A stretch of 64,000 nucleotides of DNA from CAUPWF01 sp964367905 (lineage in GTDB: Bacteria; Bacillota; Clostridia; Lachnospirales; Lachnospiraceae). This document shows, one piece after another, positions 53,269 to 62,314 of the stretch. Under the pieces are notes generated by a model. It was not told the origin of the DNA and did no database searches. It saw only the letters and a program-made list of their open reading frames with translations. The position numbers and the translations under genes are program-made. The DNA lies in assembly GCA_964367905.1 (NCBI GenBank), contig CAYIZP010000014.1, positions 1-64,000 of the forward strand, in the 5' to 3' direction. Each line of letters starts with the position of its first letter. Positions within the stretch are counted from its first letter, which is position 1.

Positions 53269-54975
53269 ATGAGTGAAAAAACAAAACAATGGATTAAGAT
53301 TTCATGTATTGTAGGTGGTGTATTGCTTGCAGGAGGAATTGCGTTATTTATATATATAACTAGTGTCCCGAAGGAGAGGGTTTCCATTCTTTCTAATCCG
53401 ATTCTTGTAGAAGACGTACAGAGTATCGAGGTCTTTGTTACAGATTCACAGGATGTGGACCAGGAGCAGAAAAAGGTGATTGCAGATGCTGAAGGTATCA
53501 AGCGTTTTGTCGAGAGTGCCAATGCAGCGGTAATGGATGAGTCGGTGAAGGTTGAGGATTCAGACCTTACGATTACGGCGAGTTATATCTTTGTTATGGA
53601 AGAAGGCGATGTAGAGTTGTTATCCCTTGTAAGCGATGAGACGGTAATGATGACTTCTGAGGGATGGATGAAGGTGGATTTCAATGGATTGCCAACTTTG
53701 TATGAGTGTTTCGAAGCTTCCGAGGCTGAGGAGATTGTCGTAGATGCAAGCGGGAACGAAGTCTATGAGGCTACTAGAAAAGTAATAGAAACAGAGATGG
53801 AGACTCTGCTACATGGGGTTGATGTGTCCCAACACCAAGGAAACATTAATTGGGACGAGGTGGCAGCAGAGGGGATTGATTTTGCTATTATTCGAGTTGG
53901 AAATCGGAATGTTGTGAGTGGTGAGATTGAGGAGGATATCACTGCTAGATATAATCTGCAAGAGGCAACTAGTAGAGGAATCCCAGTTGGTGCATATTTC
54001 TTCTCGGCAGCTACTACAGAGGAAGAAGCGATGGAAGAGGCAAATTTTGTTACCGCTATCATCGATGGATATCCGATTACTTATCCAGTTGCATATAATT
54101 GTGAATTATATGATGAATCAGATAGTCGTCATTTTTCTTTGTCGGTGGAGCAGAGAAGCCAGCTTGCGGATGTTTTTCTATCAGAGATTGAGAATCAAGG
54201 TTATACAGGAATGTTTTATGCATCACAGTTTGAATTAGAGGGGAATGCAAAGTGGAATACCGATTTATTGGAAGCAAAATATCGTATTTGGGTAGCACAG
54301 TATAAAGACATTTCCGAGATAGACTTAGAGGGTGATACATCTGATTATGGAGAAGACCATGAACTGTGGCAATATACTGCAAATGGTTCGATCAATGGAA
54401 TTTCAATGCCTGTAGATATGAATGTTTCTTATATTGGTTACCGTGAGGTTGCAGTTGCCAAATCTCCGGAAACTGCCGTTCACCAAGAGCCGAATCTTGA
54501 GGTGGGAGTAAATATTGAAGAAGTTAATGATTCTGTAACAGCCAAGGAACGTGTGAATGTCAGGAGTTCTATGGAACAGACTGATGACAGCAATATCATT
54601 GGAGCGTTACAAAACGGTGAGATTGTCACGAGAACTGGAATTGGAGTGAATGGATGGTCGAGAATAGAATATAATGGTGAAAGTGCATATGTGGTTTCCA
54701 GTTATATTACTCCGGATACAGATTACGTACCACAACAAGGAGATATGAGTCAATTTAAGACGAAATTTACAACGGTAAATGAACAGGTGACAGCGAAAGA
54801 ACTCACTAATCTTCGAGATATGCCAAGTGTGGAGGAGCCTTCGCAGATTATTGTTTCATTGAAAAATGGAGAGGTGGCGACTAGAACAGGTGTGGCAAAT
54901 GAAGGTTGGTCTCGAGTGGAGTATCAAGGACAGGTTCTTTATTGTGTAAGCAGTTATCTTCAGATTGTGAACTAG
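53269..54975 (+). CDS. Membrane-anchored GH25 lysozyme with two SH3 domains
   Basis: The 568-residue protein has an N-terminal membrane anchor (about 10-30), an extracellular domain, a GH25 muramidase domain (about 180-380, GVDVSQHQGNINW, then FAIIRVG, PVGAYFFS) and two SH3-like repeats (about 420-490 and 500-568, VTAKERVNVRSS and VTAKELTNLRDM). The catalytic Asp-x-Glu region reads YNCELYDE, so the usual first Asp is Asn and activity is not assured. The ATG at 53269 is 7 bases after AGGGGGA; the ATG at 53263 is too close to it. It probably cuts or binds peptidoglycan. Confidence 0.82.
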   Translation: MSEKTKQWIKISCIVGGVLLAGGIALFIYITSVPKERVSILSNPILVEDVQSIEVFVTDSQDVDQEQKKVIADAEGIKRFVESANAAVMDESVKVEDSDLTITASYIFVMEEGDVELLSLVSDETVMMTSEGWMKVDFNGLPTLYECFEASEAEEIVVDASGNEVYEATRKVIETEMETLLHGVDVSQHQGNINWDEVAAEGIDFAIIRVGNRNVVSGEIEEDITARYNLQEATSRGIPVGAYFFSAATTEEEAMEEANFVTAIIDGYPITYPVAYNCELYDESDSRHFSLSVEQRSQLADVFLSEIENQGYTGMFYASQFELEGNAKWNTDLLEAKYRIWVAQYKDISEIDLEGDTSDYGEDHELWQYTANGSINGISMPVDMNVSYIGYREVAVAKSPETAVHQEPNLEVGVNIEEVNDSVTAKERVNVRSSMEQTDDSNIIGALQNGEIVTRTGIGVNGWSRIEYNGESAYVVSSYITPDTDYVPQQGDMSQFKTKFTTVNEQVTAKELTNLRDMPSVEEPSQIIVSLKNGEVATRTGVANEGWSRVEYQGQVLYCVSSYLQIVN

Positions 54976-55071
54976 ATTGACTTCTTGGAAATACAGTGTA
55001 TAATCAGAATTAGAAGAAAATATTTTCATAAGACGCGATGCCTAATAACCAAATATGTGGAGGGAACCATT

Positions 55072-55527
55072 ATGAAATACTCGATAAGACATGCGGAACA
55101 AGTGGATCAAGATACGATATTAGCTTTAGGTAGAAAGATAGTAGATAAATATGAGCGCACACATTTGGGAGACGATATTGTAGATTCCTATTTGCGTAGC
55201 GGTGCTTGCGATAAGGACTTTATTCGGAGGTATAATCGGATAAATCTATTGATATTAGATGGGGAGATTGTAGGGCTTATTATTATTAAGAAGAATGAAA
55301 TCCAAGGGTTCCTAGTCGATATTCCTTACTGGGGAAGTGGTGCGGCACAGTATTTGTTGAGTTATGCAGAGAATACCATTTTCCAGGAGTTTAACGAGGT
55401 TTATGTGGAATGTTTTGTCAATAGCCTGCGAGCAAATGGATTCTATCAGAAGATGGGATATAAGAAGTCCGGAATCACGAATGGCAGGGGTGGAATTCGT
55501 GCGATTTATAAGAAGAAAAAACAGTAG
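55072..55527 (+). CDS. GNAT-family acetyltransferase
   Basis: The 151-residue protein is a single GNAT domain with the acetyl-CoA-binding region IPYWGSGAAQYLLSYAE and the typical C-terminal FYQKMGYKKSG. I chose the ATG at 55072 behind GGAGGG, leaving out a weak 29-residue extension. The acceptor substrate is unknown. Confidence 0.82.
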   Translation: MKYSIRHAEQVDQDTILALGRKIVDKYERTHLGDDIVDSYLRSGACDKDFIRRYNRINLLILDGEIVGLIIIKKNEIQGFLVDIPYWGSGAAQYLLSYAENTIFQEFNEVYVECFVNSLRANGFYQKMGYKKSGITNGRGGIRAIYKKKKQ

Positions 55528-55580
55528 TCATAGGTATGCTGTACAAAGGTGTTTAGAGAAGAGTTGGAGTGTGTTTGCAT

Positions 55581-57782
55581 ATGAATAACAAACAGGGAAG
55601 AATTAGTATCGTTTTTATCATACTTTTTATAGTGATTGCGAATATCGTTGCTGTTGTATGGTTCAATAATGTAGTATTTCGTGAGCTTGAGCATTCGGCA
55701 AAGTCATCTTTGGACGATATGGCAGGGGAACAAGGGCGTGCAATCTCTCTGATTATCCATAATAAACAAGATAATGTAAAAGGCATTGTTGATGTGGTTA
55801 GACGTATGGACGAGGGCGGGGAAGTGTTGTATGAAGCTTTGGATTCATGGGAAGAGGAATATGAGATTGAAACCATAATTATAACAGATGAATTAGGCAG
55901 AGGTGTTACATCTACAGGAGAAAATACAGATGTTTCCACCGAAGACTATTTTAAGACTACGGTACAAGGAAGTGTCGAAATTACAGATGTCTATGAATCA
56001 CAGTTTTCTGGAAACTTGGTTCTTGCAGTCACGGCACCGATTTATAACGAGGGTATTGTAGAGGGTGTGATTGTAGCAGAGTATAATGTCTATGAATTGG
56101 CTGAGTTGCTCGTGGGAACAACAGATAGCCGTGGTTCTGCTATGATCGTGAATTCTCAAGGGAATATTTTGTTACATACTTATCCATTTCCAATATCCCT
56201 TGAAAATTTTCAAAGTGCTACATTTGAGGACGGTGCAAGTTACGAGAAAATACTAGAGGATTTTGCAAACTCGCAATATGGAGAAGTAACATTTTCCATT
56301 CAGGGGGAAAGAAAATTAGGAGAATATATTCCTCTAGGAGTGGATGATTGGACTCTATTTTTTGAAATCTCTGAGAGTGCATTGTCAGATAGTGGAAACG
56401 CAATCACTACAGGCATGTTGATTGTAAATATCAGTTTGATAATTGGATTCTCGATTTTATTATTCTATATACTTTGGATTAGGAGAAAAAGTGTAAAACA
56501 GATCGAAAGAATTGCATATTATGATAAGCTGACAGGTGTTTCAAATTTAGTCAAGTTTAAGTTGGACTTAGCAGAAATTATCAGTCGCAAGGATTTTGAT
56601 GCGAGCAAGTATATATTGCTTAAGAGTGATGTGGAGAATTTTAAGGTTGTAAACGAAGTTTATGGGAGAGAAGTTGGAGATCGGGTAATCTGTCAGATTG
56701 CAAAAAATGTAAAAAACATGGCAGGCGAAGTGTTTGAAATAGCGAGAACAGGGTCAGATGAATTTATTGTTCTTGCTGAGAAAGCGAAGGTTGAAGAATA
56801 TTTTGCTAAGCGTGAGCAGTATGATGAGGAACTCAAATTTGTGGTGCCAGAAGTGAAGAAACATATCTTTAAATACAGATATGGAAGATATTTTATCGAA
56901 GCAAATGAGACCAATGTAGATGATATGATTAATAAGGTGATGATTGCACATAGTTATGTAAGGACGAAATCAGAGTGGACCATGTGGGATTATGACGAAG
57001 AGTTTAAGCACCATATGCTGCGCATGTCAGAACTTACGAACAAGATGGAGGATGCACTTGAGCAACAAGAGTTCAAGATGTTTTTGCAACCGAAGTATAA
57101 ACTTGCAACAAATAAAATTGTCGGTGCAGAGGCTCTTGTACGCTGGTTTGAGACAGATGGTACGGTCATTTATCCAAATGAATTTATCTCATTATTTGAA
57201 AAGAATGAATTTATCACTACTTTGGATGAATACATATTCGAGTCGGCTTGTGCGTTTATTGCGAAACAAAGAGAAGAGGGTAAAGAATATGTGCCGATAT
57301 CTGTCAATTTCTCAAGGCGGCATTTGCAAAATGAGAACTTTGTCAGTAGGTTGCAAGAGATAGCGCACAAACATAATGTGGAAACAGAGTACCTCGAAAT
57401 AGAGTTAACAGAGACAACAGTGATCGAGCATGCTGATATCTTACATAGGGTATTGGATAATTTGCATGAAGCAGGATTTAGAATTTCTATTGATGATTTT
57501 GGATCCGGATATTCTTCCTTAGGGATGCTAAAGGATTACAAATTCGATGTGGTGAAATTAGATCGAAGCTTCTTTGTTGCAGAGGAAGAGGGACGAGAAG
57601 TGGCAAAGACGGTATTGACTGGTATTATAAATCTTGTCACAAGTCTTGGATCCAAGGTAGTGGCTGAAGGAATCGAGTATGAAGATCAGGTGGAGTTTTT
57701 GCGTACCGTTGATTGTCATTCGGTCCAAGGATATTATTTTGCAAAGCCTATGGCGGTTAAAGAATTTCAAGAGTTGATATAA
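55581..57782 (+). CDS. Membrane dCache-GGDEF-EAL protein, likely cyclic di-GMP phosphodiesterase
   Basis: The 733-residue protein has a membrane helix (about 8-30), an extracellular dCache sensor (about 35-265), a second helix (about 275-297), a GGDEF domain with the degenerate motif RTGSDEF (Ser for the second Gly) and an EAL domain. The EAL motif is complete: AEALVRW, ELTETTVIE, DDFGSGYSS, KLDRSF and EGIE. The protein is thus probably a phosphodiesterase with a regulatory GGDEF. The ATG at 55581 is chosen over a GTG at 55569. Confidence 0.88.
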   Translation: MNNKQGRISIVFIILFIVIANIVAVVWFNNVVFRELEHSAKSSLDDMAGEQGRAISLIIHNKQDNVKGIVDVVRRMDEGGEVLYEALDSWEEEYEIETIIITDELGRGVTSTGENTDVSTEDYFKTTVQGSVEITDVYESQFSGNLVLAVTAPIYNEGIVEGVIVAEYNVYELAELLVGTTDSRGSAMIVNSQGNILLHTYPFPISLENFQSATFEDGASYEKILEDFANSQYGEVTFSIQGERKLGEYIPLGVDDWTLFFEISESALSDSGNAITTGMLIVNISLIIGFSILLFYILWIRRKSVKQIERIAYYDKLTGVSNLVKFKLDLAEIISRKDFDASKYILLKSDVENFKVVNEVYGREVGDRVICQIAKNVKNMAGEVFEIARTGSDEFIVLAEKAKVEEYFAKREQYDEELKFVVPEVKKHIFKYRYGRYFIEANETNVDDMINKVMIAHSYVRTKSEWTMWDYDEEFKHHMLRMSELTNKMEDALEQQEFKMFLQPKYKLATNKIVGAEALVRWFETDGTVIYPNEFISLFEKNEFITTLDEYIFESACAFIAKQREEGKEYVPISVNFSRRHLQNENFVSRLQEIAHKHNVETEYLEIELTETTVIEHADILHRVLDNLHEAGFRISIDDFGSGYSSLGMLKDYKFDVVKLDRSFFVAEEEGREVAKTVLTGIINLVTSLGSKVVAEGIEYEDQVEFLRTVDCHSVQGYYFAKPMAVKEFQELI

Positions 57783-57799
57783 TCAGGGGCGGAAAATCA

Positions 57800-57841
57800 G
57801 GGACGGGGTAGGATGAGCTTTGGCTCATATCTCCCTCGTCC
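57800..57841. repeat. GGGAC...GTCC palindromic repeat, copy C
   Basis: A 42-bp palindrome with GGGACGGGG, GGATGAGCTTTGGCTCATA and CCTCGTCC. Its core agrees closely with copies A and B. It lies between the convergent GGDEF-EAL (stop 57782) and LiaF-like (stop 57850) genes. Confidence 0.72.
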
Positions 57842-57849
57842 TTTAAGCG

Positions 57850-58557
57850 TTACACATAGATGATCTTTAGGCTACTGAATACGACTTCTCCCCCAATAGT
57901 TATGGTTTTTGTAGGAGACTCAGGAGTACCTACGATGGTGTTCCCTGAAAATACGACCTCTGCATTTACAGAAACAGCCCATTCTTTTGGGACGTAAATA
58001 GTCATACTGGAGAATACAACTTCTAATTTAATATATGCAGAATCCGATTGCAATTCGCACTGGTCGAGATAGAGACGCATATTGCTGAATACAACTTCAA
58101 ACTCACCACGTGTAAAGCTCTGAGAGTAGATGTATTTGTCACGGCTACCGAATACGATTTCTTCATCGATGATATCTCCATGAAATTCACTTTTGGAGTT
58201 TTGGTGCGACGTATTTCCATTATAGTTTGAAGTATATTTTTCATATTTTGTATATGATTTTGGAAGCAAGAGTGAGATTCCGATTCCTAGCAGTAGTAAT
58301 GTTACGCCTACAGTAAATAAGGAGAGGCGAGGTAGATTCAGATAGTCACTACCTACATAATATAATACGCCAAATGAGATGAGAGCCTCCCATACACGGC
58401 GTGTAATGATAGAGCGCACAAGGAAGATGGCAGAAAATATTATAATTAATAGTTGGATGATATTAACATTAGGAAATAGATTCAAATTACTTCCGAGAAA
58501 TAAGAATGCACAAAGCACAAAAAACAATCCCCAAATCATATTTTTATTTTGTTTCAT
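57850..58557 (-). CDS. LiaF/LiaI-like membrane protein
   Basis: The 235-residue protein has about four membrane helices (residues 1-110) and a C-terminal beta-rich domain in which VVFS recurs (GEFEVVFSNM, LEVVFSSM, VNAEVVFSG, GGEVVFSS), as in LiaF/DUF2154-type proteins. The ATG at 58557 overlaps the LytTR gene by 14 bp, behind AGAGG. Such proteins often pair with LytTR regulators and inhibit or sense envelope stress. Confidence 0.8.
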   Translation of the reverse strand: MKQNKNMIWGLFFVLCAFLFLGSNLNLFPNVNIIQLLIIIFSAIFLVRSIITRRVWEALISFGVLYYVGSDYLNLPRLSLFTVGVTLLLLGIGISLLLPKSYTKYEKYTSNYNGNTSHQNSKSEFHGDIIDEEIVFGSRDKYIYSQSFTRGEFEVVFSNMRLYLDQCELQSDSAYIKLEVVFSSMTIYVPKEWAVSVNAEVVFSGNTIVGTPESPTKTITIGGEVVFSSLKIIYV

Positions 58558-59014
58558 ATAGTTTCCTCTTTTCTTTAAATTGAATTTTAAAATCTTTATA
58601 ATAACTTCTTGAGATGGACACCTGTTTATGGGTTCCTTCAAATTCGATTTCCCCAAACATTGTGAATCCATGACTGATTCCGTGGATTTTTCCGATGTTT
58701 ATAATTGCTGATTTGGAGATTCGGATGAATTGGTCACTTAGTAGTTCTTCCAATTCATATAACTTTTGTTTGATTACATAGGCACCCGAAGTAGTATGTG
58801 CGAAATTAGAACGACCTTCTGATTGAAAGAAGATGATGTCCTCAACCTTCAGATACAATTCGCGCTCTTTTTCATACACGATTAACGTATCAGGTGTGGA
58901 ATGTAGATTGGTTATGTAATTTTGAATCTGCTGGATTGTTTCGCTTGGCTGCCTACAGTGAATGGTTATAGAATCTTCGCTGAGTTCATGGTCGATTACA
59001 ATGTTGATTTTCAC
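58544..59014 (-). CDS. LytTR-family DNA-binding regulator
   Basis: The 156-residue protein is essentially one LytTR domain (about 45-150; LYLKVEDIIFFQSEGRSNFAH, then FIRISKSAIINIGKI) with a short N-terminal part and no receiver domain. It should bind DNA and its activity is probably controlled by the LiaF-like membrane protein encoded downstream with a 14-bp overlap. Confidence 0.87.
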   Translation of the reverse strand: MKINIVIDHELSEDSITIHCRQPSETIQQIQNYITNLHSTPDTLIVYEKERELYLKVEDIIFFQSEGRSNFAHTTSGAYVIKQKLYELEELLSDQFIRISKSAIINIGKIHGISHGFTMFGEIEFEGTHKQVSISRSYYKDFKIQFKEKRKLYETK

Positions 59015-59216
59015 TTATCTCCATCCCTTTCTTTTTGACTATAGATACCTACAGATTCTTCATGCAATCATGACTTTTTGTCTCTGGTATCATATTTATA
59101 TGATAGCATATTTTATATAGAAGTAAATACAACTGTAATAAGATGCATGAAATAGGGGATAAGTGGTAACATCAGGGTGTCTTAGACTTAATATGGGTAT
59201 GAAAGGAGAGAGTAAA

Positions 59217-60173
59217 TTGAAATTTATTGATATGCATTGTGACACATTATCATTGCTGTTAGAGGCGAGGGAAAAAGGTGATAAGGACCATACCTTATGG
59301 TCAAATAGTTTCTCTATAGATGGAAGAAGGCTGTTAAAAGGGAAGTATGCAGCACAGAATTTCGCATGTTATGCAGACATGTTGCAAAAACCTGTATCGC
59401 AGTCTCATTATGAGGATTATTTACGGATGATAGGAATTCTCAAAGAATTTTTAGGGCATCACGATGATAAATTTGCACTGGCAAGGGATTATGATTCCTA
59501 TAGAAAGAACGAAGAGGTGGGGAAGATTTCGACCTTTCTAACAGTGGAAGATGCCTTTGTTTTAGAGGGTGATTTAAGTCGTATGCAGGAGTTGTTTAAT
59601 CAAGGTGTGTATATGATGGGATTGACATGGAATTATGAGAATGAAATTGGTTATCCAAACTGTATTCCAAGGTTTCAAGAGAGTGGATTGAAAAAAATTG
59701 GAATAGAGGTGTTAGAACAAATGGATGAGTTGGGAATTATTGCAGATGTATCGCATCTGTCAGATGGTGGGTTTTATGATGTAGTTGATTATGGAAAGCG
59801 CCCGTTTGTGGCATCTCATTCCAATGCAAGAAGTGTGAGAAATCATTGTAGGAATTTAACAGATGATATGATTCGAAAGATTGCAGATAGAGGTGGAATA
59901 ATTGGGCTCAATTTCTACGGTGCATTTCTGAATGAGAGACAAGTTAGCACATATGAGAGTATGGCAGAACACATCAAACATATGGTAAATATAGGTGGAG
60001 GTGAGGTGATTGCGATTGGGACAGATTGGGATGGAATCGATACACCAACACCGATGCAAGATTGCAGTTGCATATCAGAATTTGTAGATGTAATGGAAAG
60101 TCTTGGAATAAGCAATCAAATAATAGAAAATATATCTTATAAAAATTTTGAGCAGTTTTTAAGTCATTATTAA
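59217..60173 (+). CDS. Membrane-dipeptidase (peptidase M19) family protein
   Basis: The 318-residue protein belongs to the renal dipeptidase family. It starts with FIDMHCDT (metal ligands), LTWNYENEIG, HLSD, ASHSNARSV and IGTDWDG. The TTG at 59217 behind AAAGGAG is preferred over longer starts because family proteins begin at this motif. No signal peptide is visible, so it should be cytoplasmic. It hydrolyses dipeptides, probably with zinc. Confidence 0.88.
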   Translation: MKFIDMHCDTLSLLLEAREKGDKDHTLWSNSFSIDGRRLLKGKYAAQNFACYADMLQKPVSQSHYEDYLRMIGILKEFLGHHDDKFALARDYDSYRKNEEVGKISTFLTVEDAFVLEGDLSRMQELFNQGVYMMGLTWNYENEIGYPNCIPRFQESGLKKIGIEVLEQMDELGIIADVSHLSDGGFYDVVDYGKRPFVASHSNARSVRNHCRNLTDDMIRKIADRGGIIGLNFYGAFLNERQVSTYESMAEHIKHMVNIGGGEVIAIGTDWDGIDTPTPMQDCSCISEFVDVMESLGISNQIIENISYKNFEQFLSHY

Positions 60174-60208
60174 GGATAAAAAATCAATATTTTCGCTCAA
60201 ATCCTAGC

Positions 60209-60238
60209 TTGACAAGAGAATTATATTGGTAGTATGAT
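60209..60238 (+). promoter_or_regulatory. Sigma-A promoter of the repeat lipoprotein
   Basis: TTGACA (60209-60214) and TATGAT (60233-60238) are 18 bases apart, 40 bp before the start codon. Confidence 0.7.
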
Positions 60239-60277
60239 ACTTATGTTAATAACAAAACCAATATGGAGGCTATAGTT

Positions 60278-60589
60278 ATGAAAGGATTTAAAAATCTTGC
60301 AAAAATGATAACACTTGCAGTAGCAGCGACATTCACAGCAGCAGTTTTGGTTGGTTGTACACCAGCAGAAGAGGCAGCACCAGCTGAGGAAGCAACAGAA
60401 GAGGCGGCACCAGCAGAAGCAACATCAGAAGATTCAGTTGGTGGAAACGGAGACGGAACTGGTGGTGGAAACGGAGACGGAACTGGTGGTGGAAACGGAG
60501 ACGGAACTGGTGGTGGAAACGGAGACGGAACTGACGGTGGAAACGGTGATGGATCAGGTGGCGGAGATGGAGACGGAAACGCAGAATAA
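60278..60589 (+). CDS. Small lipoprotein with Gly/Asn/Asp repeats
   Basis: The 103-residue protein has a lipoprotein signal (VLVGC, Cys about 27), an Ala/Glu-rich linker and a tail of tandem GGGNGDGT repeats (five to six units, about residues 55-100). The DNA of the units is almost identical (24-bp periodicity at 60440-60556), so the array is young and may vary in length between strains. A surface role is likely; calcium binding by NGDG turns is possible but not shown. The ATG at 60278 follows GGAGG. Confidence 0.78.
   Translation: MKGFKNLAKMITLAVAATFTAAVLVGCTPAEEAAPAEEATEEAAPAEATSEDSVGGNGDGTGGGNGDGTGGGNGDGTGGGNGDGTDGGNGDGSGGGDGDGNAE
60440..60556 (+). repeat. 24-bp tandem repeat in the lipoprotein gene
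   Basis: The unit GGTGGTGGAAACGGAGACGG plus AACT is repeated about four times without change, then twice in changed form. It encodes GGGNGDGT. Confidence 0.85.
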
Positions 60590-60670
60590 ATTCATTGGGG
60601 GCGGGGTAATTCCTGTCCCTAGCTTTATGTAATAGGAAACAGTTTTATTTATGAAAGGATAATGAAAAAG

Positions 60671-61363
60671 ATGAAAATTGCATTACTTTCTGATATTCAC
60701 GGAAATATTCGTGCATTATCAGCAGTTTTGAAAGATATTAGGGAAAGAGGAATTCAGGACATATATTGTGCAGGGGATCTAGTGGGGTATCATACAGCAC
60801 CAGATGAAGTCGTGAAAAAAATCAAAGAGGAGAAAATCCTTACAGCAATGGGAAATCATGATGAAGCAATTGTCTTTTTTGATCCGTTAAAAGAGGTGTT
60901 GCCAGAGGGAGAAATCACTCCGAAACAATGGACGTTCAATCATGTGTCAGAGGAAAGTAGAGAGTATTTGAAATCGCTATACAAGACAGAAAAGGTTAAT
61001 CTGATCGATAAGAAAATGCTAATTGCACACGGAAGCCCAGAGTTTATATCAGAATATATTTGGGAAGAGGATGAGAAAAGGCAGGAAGAGATTGCCACTT
61101 CTATAGAAGAAGATATCTTTGTCTTTGGACATACCCATAGCTTTTATGATAAAGAAGTCTTAGGAAAGCGCTTCATCAACCTCGGAAGTGTAGGGAGACC
61201 AAAAGATGGTGATACACGAGCGGGTTATGTCATATTAAGCCTAGGTGAGGATATGAAAGTAGAGTATGTACGTGTGGATTATGATAATGAAGCATTAGCA
61301 AGAGAGATAGAGGAGTCCGAATTACCAGATTCGTTTGCTGACGTGATTAGGGGACAGGGATGA
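60671..61363 (+). CDS. Metallophosphoesterase of the YfcE/MJ0936 type
   Basis: The 230-residue protein has the calcineurin-like signatures DIHGN, GDLVGY, GNHDE, and GHTHS near the end, followed by NLGSVGRPKDGD. It is a small cytoplasmic phosphoesterase with two metals. Substrate is unknown. The ATG at 60671 is chosen over 60662 because of spacing to AAAGGA. A perfect palindrome immediately follows the stop. Confidence 0.88.
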   Translation: MKIALLSDIHGNIRALSAVLKDIRERGIQDIYCAGDLVGYHTAPDEVVKKIKEEKILTAMGNHDEAIVFFDPLKEVLPEGEITPKQWTFNHVSEESREYLKSLYKTEKVNLIDKKMLIAHGSPEFISEYIWEEDEKRQEEIATSIEEDIFVFGHTHSFYDKEVLGKRFINLGSVGRPKDGDTRAGYVILSLGEDMKVEYVRVDYDNEALAREIEESELPDSFADVIRGQG

Positions 61364-61410
61364 TTTAATGGGGACGGGGGAAAACGTTGTTTTCCCCCGT
61401 CCCCATTAAA
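61364..61410. terminator. Perfect 22-bp inverted repeat between convergent genes
   Basis: The arms (61364-61385 and 61389-61410) are perfectly complementary with a 3-base loop and contain GGGGACGGGGGAAAAC. It is a bidirectional terminator between the phosphoesterase and the Cys-rich gene, and partly shares the GGGGAC...GTCCCC sequence of repeats A-C. Confidence 0.82.
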
Positions 61411-62047
61411 ACCGAATCTTGGTAGGGGCGTATACATTTCCCCCTACATGGGTCGACGTGCAAGGTGTTTCTTGCATGCAATAATTAGAGCAAGGTTCTT
61501 GTTTATATCCACATGAGCCGTTGCTTTTTTTGTTGTATTGTTTTTGTCTTGAACTCCCATTACATCCGCAAGAACAAGGGGATGTGGGAATTGCACCTAC
61601 TTCACAATCAATATGATCGGGAGGTGTGATGCGATATTTATATTCTCCACAAGGGGTATAGTCAGGCTTTGAACAAGCATGGCAGTTACCTCCATCGTTT
61701 TCAATGATTCGTTCAGTACCAACAGCGGATTTGTTTACTAGAACCTTGTATTTCGCACAAGGGTCATCAACACATAGGTCGAATTGATAGAATCCTTGAC
61801 AGTCGCTCACGCTGTGAGCAATCCCTTGAAGGATACACTTTCCGTTACAATCAGGCACCACTTTTACCAGTTTTAATAATGCACTTGATACAGGTTCGCC
61901 ATGGCAATTTAGCACTTGCCCCCATAGTCTGACAGAATTGAATTCAGAAACGACGATGTCTGCTTTGATCTCAGAATCACATCCTTGGGGCGTGATATCT
62001 ATAGAATTTCCATTAATCATACTTAAATCACAACAATTATTATTCAT
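61406..62047 (-). CDS. Cys-rich protein with a carboxypeptidase-regulatory-like domain
   Basis: The 213-residue protein has no signal peptide. The middle (about 30-115, VRLWGQVLNCHGEPVSSALLKL, then CQGFYQFDL) resembles a carboxypeptidase-regulatory-like beta-sandwich with added cysteines, and the C-terminal half is Cys-rich and low in complexity (CSCGCNG). About 20 Cys are present. Divergent from it are three SPOCS-domain genes, which may suggest a common structure such as a spore or surface layer; this is inference. Confidence 0.6.
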   Translation of the reverse strand: MNNNCCDLSMINGNSIDITPQGCDSEIKADIVVSEFNSVRLWGQVLNCHGEPVSSALLKLVKVVPDCNGKCILQGIAHSVSDCQGFYQFDLCVDDPCAKYKVLVNKSAVGTERIIENDGGNCHACSKPDYTPCGEYKYRITPPDHIDCEVGAIPTSPCSCGCNGSSRQKQYNKKSNGSCGYKQEPCSNYCMQETPCTSTHVGGNVYAPTKIRF

Positions 62048-62314
62048 TTTTTCAGTCCTTTTATTCGATAGTAGTAGTGTTTAAAGTCCCTCTCCAAAGA
62101 CTAGTTCTGTTTTATAAAATTTGTGTGAGAAATCATGTAGTCGATTATAATATATGAGCAAATATTTAGAATGTTTCATACAAAACTCAATTCGACAATT
62201 TTTTTTAGATAACAAGAGATTTGATGCACGGTTTTCTAATTGTCCCATAGTATGTAGTGTGAGAGGAATCTTAAGTCATACAAGTATTAAAAGTATAAAA
62301 CAGGAGGAAAACAA

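Noticed and set aside
57800..57841. Transposon end or att site
   Set aside because: It is a self-contained palindrome shared with copies A and B; no transposase or paired copy bounds a gene here.
60351..60632. Glu/Thr/Val repeat protein on the plus strand at the lipoprotein
   Set aside because: It is the +1 frame of the 24-bp repeat; the lipoprotein frame has a signal peptide and ribosome-binding site.
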